Assembly: GCA_043228905.1 (NCBI GenBank) | Contig: JBHGNT010000001.1 | Span: forward strand, 9,610,001-9,674,000 | Source of the DNA: Azolla caroliniana | Lineage: Eukaryota > Polypodiophyta | Length of the DNA stretch: 64,000 nt | Direction of reading: 5' to 3' | Part shown: positions 10,900-23,954 of the stretch, piece by piece | How positions within the stretch are numbered: the first letter of the stretch is position 1 | Layout of the letters: every line of letters begins with the position of its first letter | Translations under genes and position numbers: made by a program | Notes under the pieces: model-generated | Told to the model about the DNA's origin: nothing | Seen by the model: the letters and a program-made list of their open reading frames with translations, nothing else | Database searches by the model: none

Positions 10900-13800
10900 A
10901 GTTATCAACCATGGACGTATGTACGAGCCCATCTTGTTGAAGAAGAGATGGATGATGAAAAAGTCATAGGAGATGGATATCAAAATGTCGACAAGTATGA
11001 CAACATCCTTCAAGCAGTCATTGCCGAATCACTTTCCGCAACGATTCCAAACCCAAGTAAAGTAAATGATCTATGGTATCTCGACACTGGTGCTACAAAC
11101 CACTTAACTAATAGAAAAGATCGGTTATGTAACTATAAGGATGTTGAACCTCCCATCATTGTAAGATTTGGAAATAATGGGACTAAACAAGCTATTGGCA
11201 AGGGTGATATTACTTCTGAAGTCATAAGAGGAGGACATTTCACAATCAATGAAGTTCTCTATGTCCCAGGCATCACCAAACATTTGCTATCGGTTAGTCA
11301 AGCAACGGAAAATGGTACTATCATTGAATTTCATCCTAAACATGTTATTATTAAACATAATGCCTCAAATGGAGAACTTATTAGAACATGTTGTAAACAA
11401 GAAGGAGGCTTATATCCCATAAAATGTATTCCTACATCTCTTATTTTAGAAGCACATCATACTACCCCAATACAATCCTCCATATCTTTAACCAATCTTC
11501 ATTCTCCTTCTTCTGTTTGTCACTTTCGTCTAGGTCATATGCATTTCAATGCTCTAAAAACAATACAATGTAATAATCTAGTCCATGGATTGCCAAAAGA
11601 ACCTTTCAAGCCCATCTCTTTGTGTGAAAGTTGTATCCTTGGGAAAATGCCCCAACAACCATTCCCAAAGCATAGACCTAGAGCCACTACCCCTCTTGCA
11701 TTAGTACATAGTGATCTATGTGGACCTTTTCCAACCCCTTCTCCTAGTGGAGCCAAATATTTCATTAGCTTTATAGATGACTTTAGTCAATTTACAATCT
11801 TGCATTTTCTCAAGTACAAAAGTCAAGCTTATCAAGCATTCAAAGAATACAAGGCTCGAGTCAAAGTGCAAACATCATCAAAGATTAAAAGTCTTCAAAT
11901 CAATGGTGCTGGTCAGTATATGCCTCATGAATTTCAAAGTTTATATCAAATTGAAGGTATACATGATAGAATATCAACGCCACACACACCACAACAAAAT
12001 GGTGTATCTGAAAGAAAGAATAGATCACTCCTCAATATGGCTCGAAGTATGTTACAATTTGCTCACTTATCGCCTCAATTTTGGGAGGAAGCGGTTGGCA
12101 CCGCTTGCTATATTCAAAATCGAGGATTTCATACATCTTTGGGGCTCCAAACCCCTTATGAACTATGGCATGGTCACAAACCTAACTTAAGTAACCTTCG
12201 TATTTTTGGTTGTGATGCTTATGCTTTTGTGCCAAATGTTCAAAGAAATAAGCTAGATCCAAGGGCTACAAAATCAATTTTCATCGGATATGGAGAAGCT
12301 TCCAGATACAAGGCGTACAAGCTCTACGATCCACAAAAACGAAGAATATTCTTTAGTCGTAATGTGATATTCCAAGAAAATGGGCTTTCTACAAAGGTTT
12401 CTTCTTCACTCTCTTCTAATCTACCTCCCTTATTACCTACCCCTACCCACTTACAACTATCTTCCTCAACCATTTCTAATATTAATAGCTCTCATATTGA
12501 AGGAGCCAACATTAGCTCATCCTCTACTTCCACTATTTGTGTTGCTCTTCCATCTATTCACAAGGCAAAGATCAATCCTACTCAACCAACTAATTCTTCT
12601 TCTCATCTTCCCTCATTCCAATCTCTAGATGATTCTCTTCCTCATACTGCTTTAAATACACATTGTTTGACTCCCTCAAATAATACAAATAATGTTATCT
12701 TCTCCACTCCCTCTCGTAATCCTTCATTCCAAGAGTCATCACCAACTTCTCCAACTCCAAAGTATAGATATCTAAGTAGTATTTATGAACAACTTGATCA
12801 GATTGAAGCACATTTCGTGGACTTGGACCATGAAGCTTATATACAAGAAGAATATATTCCAACCCTTAGTGATGACACAAATCTATCGGCCAAAGATACA
12901 CTTTCCGGATCGGATTCTATCAAATGGAGAAAGGCTATGGAAGAAGAAATGAAGGCTTTACTTAAAAATGGTGCGTGGACCCTCGTTGAGCCTCCAAAAG
13001 ATCGACAAATAATTGGTTCTAAATTGGTCTTACGCATAAAGCGAGATAGTAATGGCAATCCAATTTGCTTCAAGGCTCGTGTAGTTGCTTGAGGATTTTC
13101 AAGATACATTTAGTCCAACGCTAAAAATATGTGGTTTTCGAATGCTCGTTGCTCTTGCCGCGTAGCATGATCTAGAATTCCATCACTTGGATGTACAAAC
13201 GGCTTTTCTTCATGGAGATTTAGATGAAGAACTTTATCTACAATAACCACAATTTTATGAAGATCCAAGTCATCCGACACATGTTTATCGGCTTCGTAAA
13301 TCTATGTACGGCCTTAAGCAATCTCCACGCATATGGTATCACAAACTACACTCTTATCTTATAAAAGTTGGATATCATCGTCTAAACAATGAGCCAAATA
13401 TCTATGTTAGAAAAGCCAACTCCAATTTTGTTATCATAGGTGTCTATGTCGATGATTTGCCCTTGATCTCTAACTCTAAATCTTATCTAACTATTGCAAA
13501 GAAGGAACTTGCATGTCTTTCCTATCACTAATTTAGGCCCTATGACCCATTTTCTAGGCATCAAAATAACGCAAAATAGAACAAATCATACTATCTCATT
13601 ATCACAATCAAATTATATTAATTCTATCCTCCAAAGATTTGATATGCTCCATAGTAAGCCTATTAGTACACCTCTTACCTCTCCATGTAAACTTTCAAAT
13701 GATGATTCTCCCAAAAATGAACGAGAAATTTCCAAAATGAAGGATGTACCCTATAAACAAATCCTTGGGTGTATAAGATATCTAGTAAGTTGCACACCTC

Positions 13801-14010
13801 TTTTGCTTTGCCGCCGGTTTTCTTTCTCGTTTCATGGTTAATCCAGGACCAAAGCATTGGATCGCGCTCAAAAGATTACTACGATACGTGAAGCGTACTC
13901 AACATTATGCGTTGACTTACTCCGCCACAGAATCTGAGTCAACCACACTTGTGCAAGGATGGAAAAATCCCTCTAGCCAACTAATTGGTTGGTCAGACTC
14001 GGATTGGGAG
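10900..14010 (+). pseudogene. Ty1-copia pol remnant (protease, integrase, RT)
   Basis: One long open stretch to 13092 encodes a protease (YLDTGATNHLT near 11080), the integrase zinc region (HFRLGHMHFNALK and CESCILGK) and the integrase core (HSDLCGP, later QQNGVSERKN), then the start of RT (KWRKAMEEEM). RT continues in other frames: AFLHGDLDEELYL, SMYGLKQSPRIWY and YVDDLPLIS (13.3-13.5 kb), then LGPMTHFLGI. The usual second catalytic Asp of integrase is replaced (LQINGAGQYM near 11.9 kb). There is a stop at 13090, a 21-bp deletion at a GATTTTC repeat just after it, and the RNase H region is deleted at about 14008. The gag gene and 5' LTR are missing. Clearly non-functional. Confidence 0.9.
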
Positions 14011-14310
14011 TATATTTGAGCTTGCATACAGATTTGGTTGCTGGATCGCTAATATCGGATTCGAACGCTCTGTCGTTGTAATTGTATACTCTGTGCGTTA
14101 TTTGGACAAATCTTATTTCGCAAATGTTGTTTCTTTTATAATTTTGCTGCATAGCACTGCAGCCCATTTCTGTAGTCTTTACATGGTTCCAGCACAAACA
14201 AACAAAAAGAAAAAGAAAAAAAGAAACTGACACAAATTAATGGCTCACGACACAGGCTTAAACTGTACACAGCACGTGAATTTTCTTAATTAGTAATGAT
14301 GGTATGTATA
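14011..14310 (+). repeat. Copia 3' tail, copy A
   Basis: About 300 bp beginning at TATATTTGAGCTTGCATAC and ending at TTCTTAATTAGT. It recurs at 38.52-38.81, 44.55-44.82 and 46.75-47.04 kb. In two of those places it follows the conserved copia C-terminal phrase HIICCKQVGLIDV, so it is the 3' untranslated part or LTR start of this copia family. Confidence 0.75.
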
Positions 14311-14611
14311 AAATACAGTGGAAAAACCATTGTTCCGATATTCTTAATGATCTCTGGGAAGGGGTAAATCAAGGCTATTATTATTGAAATCACGACGGGT
14401 GGGTATATGTGCGATATGGACAGTGCAACTTATTGATCCTGACCATATACATACATACATACATACATGTATGTATTATGTACTACTACTACTCAATCCA
14501 CCATTATTCTTCATTCATAACAGCCAACGAAATGCCGGCTCAACAGTATATAGTGCAAGAAACACAGACAGTATTCATAATAATGGTGATGATGGAAAGG
14601 ACTAAATCTGA

Positions 14612-17600
14612 CTACAGGCTGAAGCTCACAGAGTGGAAGTGCAGGAGGGCCCCCCTGTGGCCTTCCGAAGATTTGGATGTGTCAGGGGCGGCATAGAAGG
14701 GGCGGAAAGGCGAGCATCTCTTGCATTCTCTGGCAATGTCCTCTTGCATGCTCTCCGATGCCGACACCAGAACTCCCACACATTCCCCACGGTGTTGCTC
14801 CACCAAGCCCTCGAAGACATCTGCCAATATTTTGGACCATCAAATTTAGAAGAACTACACATTCATTGCTTGACATGCTTCATTCTCAGGGGTAATTCAT
14901 TCATGCATCAATTCAGTGCCATATATAATCGCAAGTCCACTACAGTATAGCATACATAGCACATTCCTGAGTAGATGGTTTGAAATAGCTATGGCATGAT
15001 ATTTGAATTAACTAGTACTTTATTCAGCCAGAGGATGAGATCATTGAGCTAGAAAATTCTGCACAAATAGTACTATATATTCGTATATAGTGACTGCAGC
15101 TTGAATAGAAGGGATTAAAATTTCAGAATTGGGGTAATCTACCTGTACTCATATATTCACAAACTTGTATATGTACTACTACTACTCTTCCCAGGTTAAA
15201 GAAGATACCACATATATTCACAAATGCTTATGTTATGAAAACATACTTAACTTTCTTGGCGTAACGAATGCTTATGTTTTTTCTTTAACGTTTTTAACCT
15301 TTAAAACTTTTTTGCCGTAATAAAAAGTTTAGGGTTTAGGGTTTAGGGTTAGATGTGGACCCTATGATGCCAACCTACCTTTCCAGTTTGGCCGTGACAA
15401 AATGTGGACATCCCCATCCCACTGAGATGCGCCATCTTCGATTCCGTTGTAAGTTGCTCCCAAATCTTCGTTACTTCCGGATGGAGAAGAAGTCGGACTC
15501 TGTTTCCTCGGCTGCACCGATGCCGAGCTTATACTCGATTGTCGTCGCAACATATGGAACCATAGCAGAACCACGAGGCCGCCACAAATGAGAATCCCCA
15601 AGATCATGCACGCCACCACGACATGCGCGCGATTGTAATTGGTGAAGGTGTGATGGGCATAGGACCTCACAATAAAAGTGTTTGCCAAGCCTGAAAGCAC
15701 AAAGTATCCTGCAAAGGATGCAATGGTGGTTAATGCTACCCATGAGGTGCTCCCTGTGCTGCCAATGCTCGAGATTCTTCCATCGGATTGTGGGTGTTGT
15801 GCCGCCGGATAAGAGGAATCAAATATCAATGGTTGTGATGTAGGGTGTTCACGGTTAAACTTGGATAGGTCCAAGGATTGGCCTATTCTATATGAATTAT
15901 GAGCCGTGTTGCCACCGGGTAGTGGCACTCCCTCATAATCTTGTATGTTCTTCGAGGTTATGTATACATGTACTCGGATGCGCAGTCCTAATGTCTCATA
16001 GCCAGGGAGAATTTGGTTAGGATATAGGGTATTTAGCACACATAACTCCTCTGGCTTTCTTATGCAGTGGTAGAGTGTGATGGAGGTCGGAAGAGTAGTC
16101 GATGCCGGTGAGGATCTAACGTCTTTGTATCGATACAAGATATCGCGGATTATAGCGAGGGCAGGGGTGAGGCCTATGCCCCCGGCCACGATGACTAGGG
16201 TTTTATACCTGCGAAATATTAATCATATACATTACATTAAGTAATGGAAGCAACTCATTAATGTGAAGGCTAGTTATATCAATGAGGAACGACAGACATG
16301 AGCTTTGGGAACGGAATCGAGAACAGGAATTACGACAAATAATTAGAGAGATCCCCATACTTTAGGTAGAAATCGGACTCATCGCCGTAAGGACCTTCGA
16401 CTCTAGCCTTAAACGAGAAAGGGCAGGAACCCCCAGTTTTCTTGGCACTTGAGAATTGATCGCGCAAACTATTCGTCCATTCGCCGAGAGGCTTGATTAC
16501 GATGGAGAGCTCCTGCGTGTTATCGAGAGGGGACGATGCGCCACTGAAGAAGTGCCACTGTAGTTTGGAGATACCAGGAATCTGGATGCACCATGTGGAG
16601 AGTGCATTATAGAGTGGGGTCCCTGACATAAGTAATGATCACATTATTGCCTGTTATTAGTAAAGGTTAGAAGAGCTCACTGACTGAATTTAGTCAGAGA
16701 GATTCTGGAATATTAATTAATATGTGGATCCGAACAAGCACACATACATGAAAGAGAATCCATTTATGTTACCTTTGGTGGCATTGGTGTTAAGAGGCAG
16801 CAAGAGCTCGACTGTGCCATTCTGGAGGAGCTTGGCCGAGGATACGCGGACAACACTGGACGATTGGATCATGCGAAGGAAGCGATCGATGAAGAAGAGC
16901 ATGAGAGGGACGATGAAGAAATGATAATTCCAGACCGCGTGATACAGCCAAAAGAGGGAGAAGAGGAGATACAGGTGGTGGACCGAGAAGAATATGTCGT
17001 AGAAGCGGCGACGCACGAAGGAGAGGGAAGTGGCCCACATGACTAGACCGAACACCCATGCCACCAGCCCGGCCACTACCGCACAGTTTTCTTGCTTCGT
17101 GACCCACCCAAAGATCTAACAACAAGAAGCGAAAAACAAATTATGTCCCTATCAAGATATGATCAAACACACTCAAGTACAATGAATGCATCATGATGGA
17201 GAAACCACATGAGCCCTAGCATAGGTTGGCCCTTGGGACATCATCGGCGTTAAGCCTTGTAACATTATGGTAATATTGGGCGAGACAGTGAGCGCGAAAT
17301 ACTGCATGATTTGAACCTACCAAGTGCGTACGGTTGGTGTTGGCATAGAGAATGATGTAGCCGAGGCTATGGAGGCTGACGAGAACAAGCATGGAGACGG
17401 CGAGCCAGATGTGGTAGCGCACGGCGCGCTCGAATGGGATGCCTACGAGCCGAAGAAACGGCGAGCCACGCGACACGGGGATCCAGAGCAACGAGAATGG
17501 CACGACGGCCACGCGTCCGAAGTAGAAGGATACGTTATTCAATTTCTGCCATGGCCTGCAATATCAATGGAAAACATGAGTGCTTATTATGTACACTCTT

Positions 17601-17693
17601 GTCACATCTTGTCGAGCTCACGAAAGCCTCCTCGTATATGTGATTGGGAATTTAACAAACAATGTGAGCTTGGCGATGGTGTTCAAAGCATGA

Positions 17694-17730
<37 letters not shown>

Positions 17731-18621
17731 TGTTGGAGAGAGAGAGAGAGAGAGAGATATGGTTATGTCATGATCGTAGTAGGACGTACTTGGCGGGGGG
17801 CGGGCCGGAGCCGTGGTGGTGCTGGGTGTTGTTGTCGATGCGGGTGAAAGCAATGTTGACGATTCTGCTGAAGTGGTAGATCATCAACAAAGTTATGGCC
17901 AGAATTCCGAGAAGCTCCGAGGCCGTGAGGATGCCGAAGGGGCTCTTGTCCACCCACACCGGGTACGTACTCATCTGCCATTGGTTTTTCCAGCCGTTTG
18001 CACCCGCGGGCACCACAACACGGAGCTGTGCAGTCTTTGCTTTGATGAATGCGCGGAGCCGGATCACGACGAAGCTCAGAATGGTGACGACGAAGAAAGG
18101 CATGGTTTGGTATATGAATGTCGAACCTAATGGATGGATGCCATAGATATATATATCAGTTTTAAGTAGGAGGGAGCTGATCACTTGACAAACCATATAT
18201 ATGCATACACATATATATGCATTATGTGATCACTAATTATATTATATTACTGGTAGGAGGTGTACTGTAACGATTCATCTGGGTGAGATTGATAATGAGG
18301 GGCTTAGTTACCTTCGCGACCGTCGGTCCGAAAGAAGCGAGAGTGGGATTTGTTGCCGATCCACGACTCCACGTATTTCTTGTCTCCTTCTGGATCGGGC
18401 GCGACGAACCACCATAATACCCAAAACACGCACGCGGCCACGATTACCGCTTCCGTGACCGCTTTTGCCACCTTCGCCCGCCGAATTGCCCCCATCAATC
18501 TCTCATCATCCTCATCTAGGCCATGGACGACCGCCGCAGCCTCCCTACCTGCATCAATCCTTGCGTTAATGCCTCGGAATATCAAACTCGGTAGCCACAA
18601 GGCAAGGAGGCCAAAATTCAT
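14612..18621 (-). CDS. FRO-like: Ferric-chelate reductase (FRO/NOX family), seven exons, copy A
   Basis: Membrane oxidoreductase that passes electrons from NAD(P)H through FAD and two haems to extracellular Fe(III) or Cu(II). Exons (- strand): 18621-18312, 18126-17790, 17555-17321, 17115-16773, 16622-16361, 16208-15379, 14820-14612. All six introns are GT-AG and the joined frame has 842 codons including the stop, slightly above the usual 700-750. Early exons hold membrane helices. Exons 3-4 give the ferric-reductase core, with paired haem histidines in RYHIWLAVSML/SLHSLGY and SVHHLYLL/LYHAVW. Exon 5 has the FAD segment LQWHFFSGASS, a variant of the usual HPFTVTS, and EGPYG. Exon 6 has the nucleotide-binding VIVAGGIGLTP and two more helices. 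Exon 7 has VGVLVSASESMQEDIA and ends HFHSVSFSL. The ATG at 18621 is the first in frame after an upstream stop. An additional 5' exon cannot be excluded. Confidence 0.88.
15329..15352 (+). repeat. Interstitial telomere-type repeat (TTTAGGG)3 in the last FRO intron
   Basis: Three consecutive copies of the plant telomere heptamer, the last one followed by TTAG. It lies in intron 6 of FRO copy A, 27 bases beyond the donor of exon 6. It is repeated at 48080-48103 in copy D. Confidence 0.85.
17694..17757 (+). repeat. (GT)n then (GA)n microsatellite in FRO intron 2
   Basis: A run of GT dinucleotides (17696-17729) is followed after a short spacer by GA dinucleotides (17738-17757), within the 17789-17556 intron. 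It is conserved in length in copy D at 50446-50508. Confidence 0.9.
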
Positions 18622-18833
18622 CCATAGGAGGCACAAACAACAACAACTACTGCTACTTCTCCAACATACTCATCGCGGATTAATCGAGAAGTTAACTGCC
18701 GAAAGATGTGCGAAACTCAATCGCTTCTATGTACGGCAATGTTGTTGATCATTAGGGAGAAGAATGAGGAGGGTAATGATGCTCGACCAGACAAGCCTTA
18801 AACCACACAGATCCTGTTAAGGACAAAGTGGAG

Positions 18834-18856
18834 TGTTATATATATATATACTTGCA
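18834..18856 (-). promoter_or_regulatory. TATA-like element upstream of FRO copy A
   Basis: On the - strand an alternating TATATATATATAA run lies about 215 bases before the first in-frame ATG (18621), on the 5' side of the gene. It is the only TATA-like stretch between the ATG and the old copia remnant starting near 19.04 kb. Placement is inferred from position only. Copy D has the same run near 51590. Confidence 0.35.
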
Positions 18857-19040
18857 TGATATGGTTGGGTTGACTCTAGAGAACAGCTACCCACTAGGTA
18901 GTAGTACAACACTGGTACCGCATGGGTTGTACTAATGTGTTAAGTCAACTGGTATTTGCGAAGGACCTCTCATGTCCCCATAAAGACAATGCTAAGCACG
19001 AAAAATAGATTCAACAAAATATGTCTATAAATTCGTTTGT

Positions 19041-20935
19041 GTGCCGCGCGCCGGCCGGGTCGACCCTTACACGTTCTTCCCTTTGTGTAAATTACATAAT
19101 CACAAGAATTGCACCATATTTGTTGGGTATGGAAAACCTCATGGCTACAAGGGTTATCAATTTTACATTGACCCAAATGTCAAACGATTTTTATTTAGTC
19201 AATCACCGATGTGCAATGAAGATAGCCTAATATCTCATACATGAAAAGACACAAGCTACAACTACCATACCAAACCCCTCAAACATCAAATCCAACAAAC
19301 AATATCATCAACTAGTACTTTTAAATAGGCTCCGCTAGCTTCCTAAAAACTCGAAGTCATAATTGACAAAATGCTCATCGAACATCTTCTGTGAATATTC
19401 ACATCACTAGACGCTCAACCACATATTTCCCCTTTAACTAATGACTCATCTCTAATAAAAAAACAATCATTACAAGGAGAGCCATATGCTCCAATTACAA
19501 ATAATAGTAATCTTACCCAAACTAGAAAGATATCTAGTCATGATCTAAATATTCATTATGACAAGGGAAAGGAAGTTCGTGAGGAGATCATCAATAAGCC
19601 TGGATTGCACTTGAAAAACATGTTGTATTGTACTTAGCCATGCTTTGGTAGATATGTATGCAAAATGTGGTGCAGTAATGAATGTCTGTGGCAACCTAAG
19701 AGCCGTTGAGAAAAAGTAAAAATCCATGATGAATATTTGGAAGTGTCCATCATTGTATCATTTAAATCACTTTAGACATAATATACACCATTGTTGGAAT
19801 AAAAAACATTCAAAATGGCAAACCGTTGGGCACAATACACCTAACTCACCTTGATTATTCATGTTTCCATTCTCGCAAAAGCTCCTTTATCCCATTAACA
19901 AGATCGTCACGAGTTTATGGAATAGACAATGACATCAATAACAAAGGATACCAAAATAATCAAATTACTAGGGTGTACAAATGCCTCTTCTCCCCTCTAA
20001 TGGAGAATGCATGAAACATACCAATAATTTTCACATTTTAGCACTAAGAAATTAGATGATCTTTAGCTCGCTTTCTTTGCAATTAGCTCCCCCTCACTTA
20101 TATCGACCATTCTTGATGATTCAGTACCTATCAACGAGGCAATACAATGTGGAAAGGAAAACCATTAAGGAAAAAGAACTTGAAACTCTCTCTTTGTCAA
20201 CAAAAATGGATTCTAGTACTACTCCTTATAGGCCACTTGCCTATCTCATGCAAATAAAAAATTATGTAACCCTAATGGTACAATAGTATGCTATCAAGCT
20301 CGGCTAATGGCTTATGGTTTTTCTCAAGTCGAAGGGCTTGACTATTATGAGACAGTTTCACCTGTTCTCCCTATAGCATCATTCTGACTCCTATTGTTCT
20401 AGACACCATTCTTGACCTTGAGGTACATCATTTGGATGTACAAACAACATTTCTACCAAAAGAAATCTACATGTCACACCCTCCTGGATTTGAAGCAAGT
20501 TCTCAACCAAACTATATTTGCTGGCTCCATCAATGCGTCTAGACTTAAACAATTTCCTTCAAGTTGAATTTTATGCTCTCACAAGATTACTCTAGATTGT
20601 TACTTGAACCAAATATATACATTGGACATAATCATACATTCAATTGCCCATTAGTGTTAACATTATATGTGAACGACAAATTCGTGTAGTTAGAACACCA
20701 TCTCAAATCACATAATCAAAGATAGAGCTTCCTAAAACATTATCAATTACAAACTTAGGCCCTCTACCTTATTTCCTAGTGATGCAAATTACTCGTAATC
20801 ATAGTCTACCAACTTTGACTATTCGCTAAAAGAAAATCATTAATGAAATTTTGAAATCAGTTGGAATGTTAATTATTAAACCTTGTATTACTTACTATGT
20901 GTAAATTGTGTGAATAAATGGCCTAATAATGACAA
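19041..20935 (+). pseudogene. Old copia remnant (integrase end to RT), upstream of FRO copy A
   Basis: At 19.08-19.24 kb a frame reads IFVGYGKPHGYKGYQFYID and FLFSQSPMCNEDS, the copia segment linking integrase and RT. At 20.28-20.52 kb fragments read RLMAYGFSQVEGLDYYETV, then a region corresponding to the RT LDV/TAFL stretch and a SHPPGFE-like phrase. At 20.74-20.83 kb TNLGPLPYFL corresponds to the LG..FLG RT region. Stops and frameshifts are frequent, so this is far older than the copia at 10.9-14.0 kb. Confidence 0.7.
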
Positions 20936-21925
20936 AAAATATAGATTTTATGAAGCAATTTCCTTTTATATGATTAATAAGGAAGCATTGATATTGATTT
21001 AAAATAACTCAGAATCTTGATCTTTGTTTTGCAATTAACCATCTCTCACGCTTTATTTATAGCCCTGATCTTATGCATTGGAAATCACTTGGAGGGTTAT
21101 GTACTATCTAAAACACACCTCTAATTATGGCTTATCATATAAATAGATCCAATTCAAAAGACCAATCAAATCACTAGTTCATTGGTCTAATTGAGAGGGT
21201 GCAACATTTCTATGCATATAACCACCATAACTTAAATTCAGATGTTCTTGGTTGTATCAGATCTATAATTCAAATATCCACTCGATTTAGTCTTTCTCTT
21301 CTATAATTTTACATATGGTAGAAAGAATGAGCACATCCTTACTTCAACTTTGTGTGGTTTTTAACAGGGTATTGATGTGCAAATTTTCAAGTAGGACCAC
21401 CATCTCCACCCTGCAACCGTTGAAAAGACTGTTGGTTCAATGTGCATCACACGTTAGACGATTCGTCCGTCATGGTCTAGATGGTGTTCATCCCTAATTT
21501 TGAATTTTCCATCGTCACACGGAGTGGTCCTCATCTCTTGAGCATCTCAAGAATTCCAAGAGCTATGAGAATTCCCTTGTGAGGAGTTGGCTCCCCTCAT
21601 TTCAACATTCCATTAATTTGGTCTTCAAGATTTGCCCGAGGTTGCACAACCATTCCCCTTGTTGTTCCTCATCAACAATAGTTTGTTATTCAATGCACAA
21701 TCCTTTCCGTTGTACACACAATTGAGGCGTTTGGACGTTCTTCACTGTAATAGAGATTATGGGTATATATATTCTCATGGAGAGGTATAAAGAATAATAA
21801 TACATTGTGTGGTGTAACCATCTTTAAGAAAGGTTATCTTGTTAAGTGTTTACTCATTATTACAATTACCATTAAAGTAGCTTCAAATTATTTATACATA
21901 TACATACATATGCACAAATATTATT

Positions 21926-23335
21926 TTAATTTTCTCACCGTTATTTTCAATGCAGCAATTTTTTCAGTAATTCGACACTATCACGTGCTGACATCATCAC
22001 ATGATGGTTCAATGTTCATGTTGCTAGAAACTATATGATGCATGATTTAATTAGAGATATTATAAATTTAGAATGAGATGCAAAAAATCAAAGGAACTAT
22101 AGGAATCTATTTGTACACCAATGGTTAGTGATGCTAGAAAGTAACTAAAGTTATTCTTTAACATCAATCTATATGAAATGCATGCACCAACTACATGTAG
22201 CCTTGTAGGCCCAACTGCTTCAAACACCACTTATCGTAGAAGCTTCAATTTAATAATGAAAACTTCAAACTCTACACCCAACAAAAGCTAGTTAGCATGT
22301 ATGTTATAAAAGCAAAATCTACTTTTTAATTAAAAGCTCATTCCATTGTTTACAATAATGTTATTAACATCTATCTTAATACTTAAATGTTCTTATGCCA
22401 CTTCAACATCTTAATGGTTTTAGATTATTAAACACCCCTAATAATCTTTTCTATTTGTGTTAGCAATGGACACATTGAATAATACTCGCAAAAACAACAA
22501 TTATAGCCCCAAATGCTAGTATGTCTATCTAGGGCTTCGTATTACATTCATGTTGGTGCATCATATTGATTGCATAAGGATCACATATGGCTCCACATCA
22601 TAATAACTAAGGCTATTTGAGATAATGGGACTTGGTGGCGTGTGTATGGCTTTGTGTATAGACATGTTTTTGAGCCTACCACTATCTTGATAGTATTGAC
22701 TTCTAATTGTCAAGAATGTATGTGATCGAAACACACACATACACACAATATAAAGATTCATTTCAAGAGGCCATGCCATAAAAATGATTTTCCTTGCTTC
22801 TTTTTTGTTTAAGGTCATGGTTTTGTGATTTAATTAAAGTTATTCATAGTTCTAGTGTCAGATCAAGGCAAATAACATATACTAGTCACATTTTTTAAGT
22901 TGGAGATAGTAGATCTCAACATTAATATGGCCACATACATTAAAAATATGAATCTTTGTATTGTGTATGCTTGGATCACACATATCATGCTCAACCTTGA
23001 TAAAAGCTAGGAGTCGATACTGGGTGAAAGCACACTACAGTGTACCAACTTTTGGCCAAAACTGTAGAACTAATTCCATGTGGAGGAAAAACTTTAAAAT
23101 GTAAAAGTAAATCCAATATTTGGGTTTAAAAAGTTGACCACTTGTTTTGAAATTAAAAGTCACATTCAATGAAAATAGATTTCAAATATGAATAAACATC
23201 AATTGTGTTAAAATTCAAGGTAATGTTGTAAGGAGGTCTTAACTATATAAGATCTTGAGTCGTTAGTCAATCATGAAGATAATCAGCCTATCTTTCTCTC
23301 ACTCTGTCTCTCATGGAAAATAATAGGTTTATCTC
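21926..23335. other. Intergenic, nothing recognised
   Basis: AT-rich sequence without a credible open frame, RNA gene or transposon motif that I can identify. Open stretches are under 90 codons and low in complexity. Confidence 0.5.
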
Positions 23336-23340
23336 GAACT

Positions 23341-23359
23341 GTCAGTTAGTTAGTTAGTT

Positions 23360-23400
<41 letters not shown>

Positions 23401-23540
23401 ACACTTGGTAATTCCTTAGGTTCGTACCTCCTCTCTCTCGCACTCTTTCCTTCCCCCTTCTACTCATTTATTCACTACATTTGTACCCGCTCCCTCCTTC
23501 CCTCCCTCCCTCCCTCCCTCTCTCTCTCTCTCTCTTCCAA
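23341..23540 (+). repeat. Simple-sequence cluster: (GTTA)n, (CT)n, (CCCT)n
   Basis: A short GTTA run at 23344-23363 is followed by a long CT run to about 23398. CCCT/CCTT repeats at 23490-23520 then lead into a second CT run to about 23535. The following 400 bases are pyrimidine-rich with repeated GTGTCCTC words. Confidence 0.85.
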
Positions 23541-23954
23541 CTTGTGCATAGGTTTCTCCACGTTCTCTGCTCACCCTGCAAACCGTAAACCCACTCCCTG
23601 CTTGTCGTGTCCTCTTTGCAACAACAATACACTCAGGTGTTGTACCGTGTCCTCACTGCATGGACATCAGATCTTCAACTGTGTCCTCGTCGTGTCCTCT
23701 CTCTGAGGTATTCTCTCTCTCAACCGTTGTACTGTGTCCTCGTTACATCAAGCTTTCCTCTACTAGTCACGTTCTCTCTCTCAAGCGTTTTCTGAAGTGT
23801 GTGGTATGCACACCTTATCCTCTTCACATCGGTCTCTGCTCTGCTGGTCGTGTTACCTCTACCTCCAAGTGCTCCCTCTACCCGGTGTGTTTCAAATGTG
23901 TCCCCTCTTCAAAGACTTCAACAATGACATTTGGTACTTGTTTTACTATATTTT

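Larger units (their letters stand above)
14011..21925. other. Segmental duplication block, copy A (FRO block)
   Basis: Matches 46762-54676 at a constant offset of 32751 from 14.02 to 21.5 kb. I saw one mismatch (19600/52351) in the first 7 kb, then five between 21011 and 21427, then more differences and small indels to the end near 21925. The block holds the copia tail, the FRO-like gene and an old copia remnant. A third, internally deleted copy is at 38.5-39.48 kb. Confidence 0.9.

Noticed and set aside
17324-17773. 149-codon frame on the + strand over FRO exon 3
   Set aside because: It is antisense to a well-supported exon, crosses splice sites and ends in a GT/GA microsatellite. It is a shadow frame. 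The same applies to the frames at 16864, 17813 and 18350 and their copies at +32751.
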